From Rhabdophis nuchalis (taxonomy: Eukaryota; Chordata; Lepidosauria; Squamata; Natricidae): a stretch of 64,000 bases of DNA. Position numbers and translations under genes: made by a program. The stretch covers positions 335,202,919-335,266,918 of the forward strand of contig CM077643.1 in NCBI GenBank assembly GCA_039707465.1. Reading direction: 5' to 3'. This document shows, one piece after another, positions 61,070-64,000 of the stretch. The notes beneath the pieces are model-generated. The model did not search any database. It was not told where the DNA came from and saw only the letters and a program-made list of their open reading frames with translations. The stretch's first letter is position 1, and every line of letters starts with the position of its first letter.

Positions 61070-62835
61070 CAACTTCTATTTCTCCATGGGATTCTGGTAA
61101 TAAACTCCAAAAACCATTAAGGACAAAGTTAAAAGTTATTACATCATCATTAGACCCTTCTTACTTTATGGCAGGGCCTTGGTTCCTGTTTTGTCAAAAT
61201 TCTACTTCATTTCAAGCATTAGCCTCTGACGTTTATTTGGAAATTATTGGGACAGAAGTGTAATTTGACTCTCTTATGATCAACAGAGATAATCCCAGTC
61301 TGTGAATTGCAGGTAAAAATAATTAATAGGCTAATAGGAATTTTAATATTTGAACTAATTGCAGATTTTAAAACCATTTAAATTACTGTAAGGGGAATTG
61401 GGAATATTTAAAACCAAGAAATGACAGTAGATTTAATTAAAACATCTTTTGATTCAAGCTTGGTTTATGTTTATAGTCATTTCCCAAGGTTTGATTGCCA
61501 GTTTCATTGTTCATTTATTTATTTAACATAACAACCATCTCTATAAACAATTTATGCTAGAAATATAAAGTGATGGGGGACTCATGCACCTGGTGAGTAG
61601 TTGCCCTGCTGTTGTTCTATTTTGGTTTAATAACCATAATTATGGTTATTTTGGGAAGTTATGTTCCCAATAATTTTGGAAAGAGTAAGGTTTAAAAATG
61701 TGAACATGACTTTGAATTGTATATGAAAAAATGGAATGTATCATTTATGTATCATTTTATGGAATTTATAAACGTTATGAATCTGTCGGTTTATCAAGCA
61801 ATGTTGAAAACTTTGTTAATAGCTTTAAAAGACTTGCAGGTTTAATTGATAAACCGTATAATCTAAATCTTCTCACCACCACCACCACCAATATTTAGTT
61901 ATTGTTGAAAGAGTTCTGATATCATTGAGTGCAGTCATATGGCCTCAGCTGATACAGTGAGTATTTTGCATCTAGTATTTACAGCTTGATTGACAACCTG
62001 TAATATAAACATTAGTCCAAACATGATCTTAAAGTGAAACTCCACCCATGCGAGAAGCCAGCAGTCCTTCTGCCACGCGCCATAAATCGTTTACAGTTTG
62101 CTCATGCCAGTGCATTTGAGAAACAGCTGCACCCTGGGATTAGCAGTTTGTAGAAGGCCTCTGATGAGCTAAATAAAGGCCTTCTGCTGTGGTTCTAAAT
62201 GCTGGTAATGGAGATAGTGCTATACACAAGTATTTTTTCTGCACCAAAAAGCAATTAGTTTAAGCAACGAGATAGGGAATTTGCATAACATAGGATAGTG
62301 AGTAATATTATTCCATCTATAAGAGTAGCTTATGATCATGTTGTTTACTCCTGAATTGAGTTGGTAATCAGTATTTTACATAGGGAAGCCAGTATTCAGG
62401 GAAATGTTACATTCTAATAAAGGGTACTGAGTGACAGGGAAACATTTCTTTGGTGATGCTTAGTATTCGTGATCAACGAATATATTGTCATATGTTCCAG
62501 TTATTGGGGAGGACACTTTTATCTCATGTTATAAAACACTGGTACAATTGTTATTGGAACTACATTCAATACTTTACTTAGATTACTTAGTACAATGCAC
62601 TCAAGAAGCACCTATGCCCATTTGATGTTCCCTAGGTTTAGCAGAGGAGGTCTTGAGTTCAGATTTCATTGTATGTAGGAATTTATTGGTCTTCATCTTT
62701 ACCAGGCTGTAGATTTGTGGTGTGGAACATCTTTTCATAGGTTGCTTAATATTTTGCAAATTGCTTAAAATATTTTCAGTGAATATTTTCAGGGTATTAT
62801 TCCCTGGTTTTCCATTGTATTTTTATGTTGAATGC
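61070..62835. other. Nothing recognised
   Basis: Apart from a short CAC run near 61880, no repeat family or convincing exon. Confidence 0.4.
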
Positions 62836-62839
62836 TTTA

Positions 62840-63060
62840 AGAGCCATGGTGGCAGAGTGGTTACAATGAATGCTGCAGGCTACTCCTACTGCCTGCTGGC
62901 AGTTCGATTCTCACTGGCTCAAGGTTGACTCAGCTTTCTATCCTTGCAAGGTTGATAAAATGAGGACCCAGATTGTTGTGGGCAATACTCTGGTTCTGTA
63001 AACTGCTTAGAGAGGGCTGTAACGCACTGTGAAGCATAAATCTAAGTGCTATTATTAGTG
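62840..63060 (+). mobile_element. tRNA-derived squamate SINE
   Basis: GGTGGCAGAGTGGTTACAAT (A-box region), CAGTTCGATTCTCACTGG (B box), then AAAATGAGGACCCAGATTG, CTTAGAGAGGGCTGTAACGC and a tail CTAAGTGCTATTATTAGT. It is about full length. Confidence 0.88.
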
Positions 63061-63412
63061 CTAACAATTGTATTGTTAAATGATTCAGAATCATTTAGAA
63101 ATTCAATCCATTTGTAATTGAAAGTGTTCTGAATGCTCCAAAGCATGTCTTTCTGAAAACAGTTAAAGATTATACAGAGCCTGCATCTGGACTGATCCTG
63201 TTTTAACTTTTATTGAATTTAGGTTGCTGGAAACTATTCATTTTTGTGGTCTGATATTTCAGAACACATTTTTTCTTGGTATGTCTCTAGATATATCTGT
63301 ATTTGGATGTTAATGCTGCAATTTTGAAGCTTTGCCATTATGGCAGGTAACAGCAAACACTTGTCAATTGGATTCTAACTGTCTGGGATTAGTCTCCCTG
63401 TTCCTTTAAGAA

Positions 63413-63446
63413 ATCAATGAATGAATGAATGAATGAATGAATGAAG
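63413..63446. repeat. (AATG)n microsatellite
   Basis: About eight tandem tetranucleotide units. Confidence 0.95.
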
Positions 63447-63449
63447 TAA

Positions 63450-64000
63450 AAATTGTGGATTTAAGTTTTATGTCATGAATTATTTATAACAGCAATTGAG
63501 CTAAAGTGTAGAATTTCATAGCATGGGAAATTGATCCTCATTTTTATAATTTCACTTCAGATGGATGCAGTTCTTCAAAAAGTCTTTTATTTGCTCGTTG
63601 TATGCCAATTTGGTTTTGGTCCATGGCAGGCTTCATGAATAAATTGTTGGTAAAGGCTATTACTTAATAGTATTATCGACTCCATTCTGCAAAGTGGATA
63701 AGGAATACAATACTTCAGCATAGCATATCCTACACTGAAAGAACTAAAGATGAGTTTTGAAAAAATTGTACAATATTCAAAGGAAAAATTATTCTTGCTA
63801 AATGACACAGGTGGATAAGGTGAAGCACAAGTATACAGAAAAAGTGATTGGCACATTCAAAAGAAACCAAAGAATAGATTTCTGTTAGGCATAATTTTTG
63901 AATTACTATATTTTGGCTTTGGCTTCCCTTTTCTTCATGGAAATTTAAGTGGTTTGTTCTGGCATCCAGTTTGCTTTCTTCTCTTTCTTCATTTTTGGCC
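63450..64000. other. Nothing recognised at right edge
   Basis: AT-rich sequence. One minus-strand frame of 89 codons (63856-63587) has no recognisable domain. Confidence 0.4.

Noticed and set aside
62840..63060. Possible tRNA gene (A- and B-box-like sequences), also near 52440, 31160 and 41550
   Set aside because: The sequences do not fold into a full cloverleaf and continue into SINE bodies and tails.

Overview
The window looks like vertebrate nuclear DNA from a squamate reptile, most likely a snake. The repeats point there: CR1 and L2-type LINE tails, an R4-like LINE, Penelope-like elements, tRNA-derived SINEs, many short hAT-type elements, an AATAG pentanucleotide array, and the LINE 3' end associated in snakes with AATAG seeding. 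This is recognition by eye; no database was searched.

One protein-coding gene is well supported. DLK2 (delta-like non-canonical Notch ligand 2) lies on the minus strand from 13,600 to 496. It has five coding exons with canonical splice sites and compatible phases. They give a 392-residue type I membrane protein with a signal peptide, six EGF repeats, one transmembrane helix and a short tail. A GC-rich, CpG-dense block at 18.4-19.9 kb is its likely promoter and untranslated first exon. Its 3'UTR probably runs off the left edge.

From 20 to 47.8 kb I see no gene. This stretch holds an R4-like LINE with a restriction-like endonuclease domain, two solo-LTR-like copies, nested CR1/L2/hAT composites and long microsatellites. 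A second CpG island at 47.87-48.8 kb is an orphan promoter with a YY1-type ATGGCGGC motif. From synteny I infer it may serve a plus-strand gene (TJAP1 neighbours DLK2 head-to-head in mammals), but no exon of such a gene could be confirmed, so 48.8-64 kb may be its first intron.

The most interesting item is a compact, apparently intact type I hammerhead ribozyme on the minus strand at 54,319-54,273, beside a 100-bp AT microsatellite. The window also holds a decayed Penelope-like element with a GIY-YIG remnant and three Penelope-type tails that keep decayed hammerhead-like cores.
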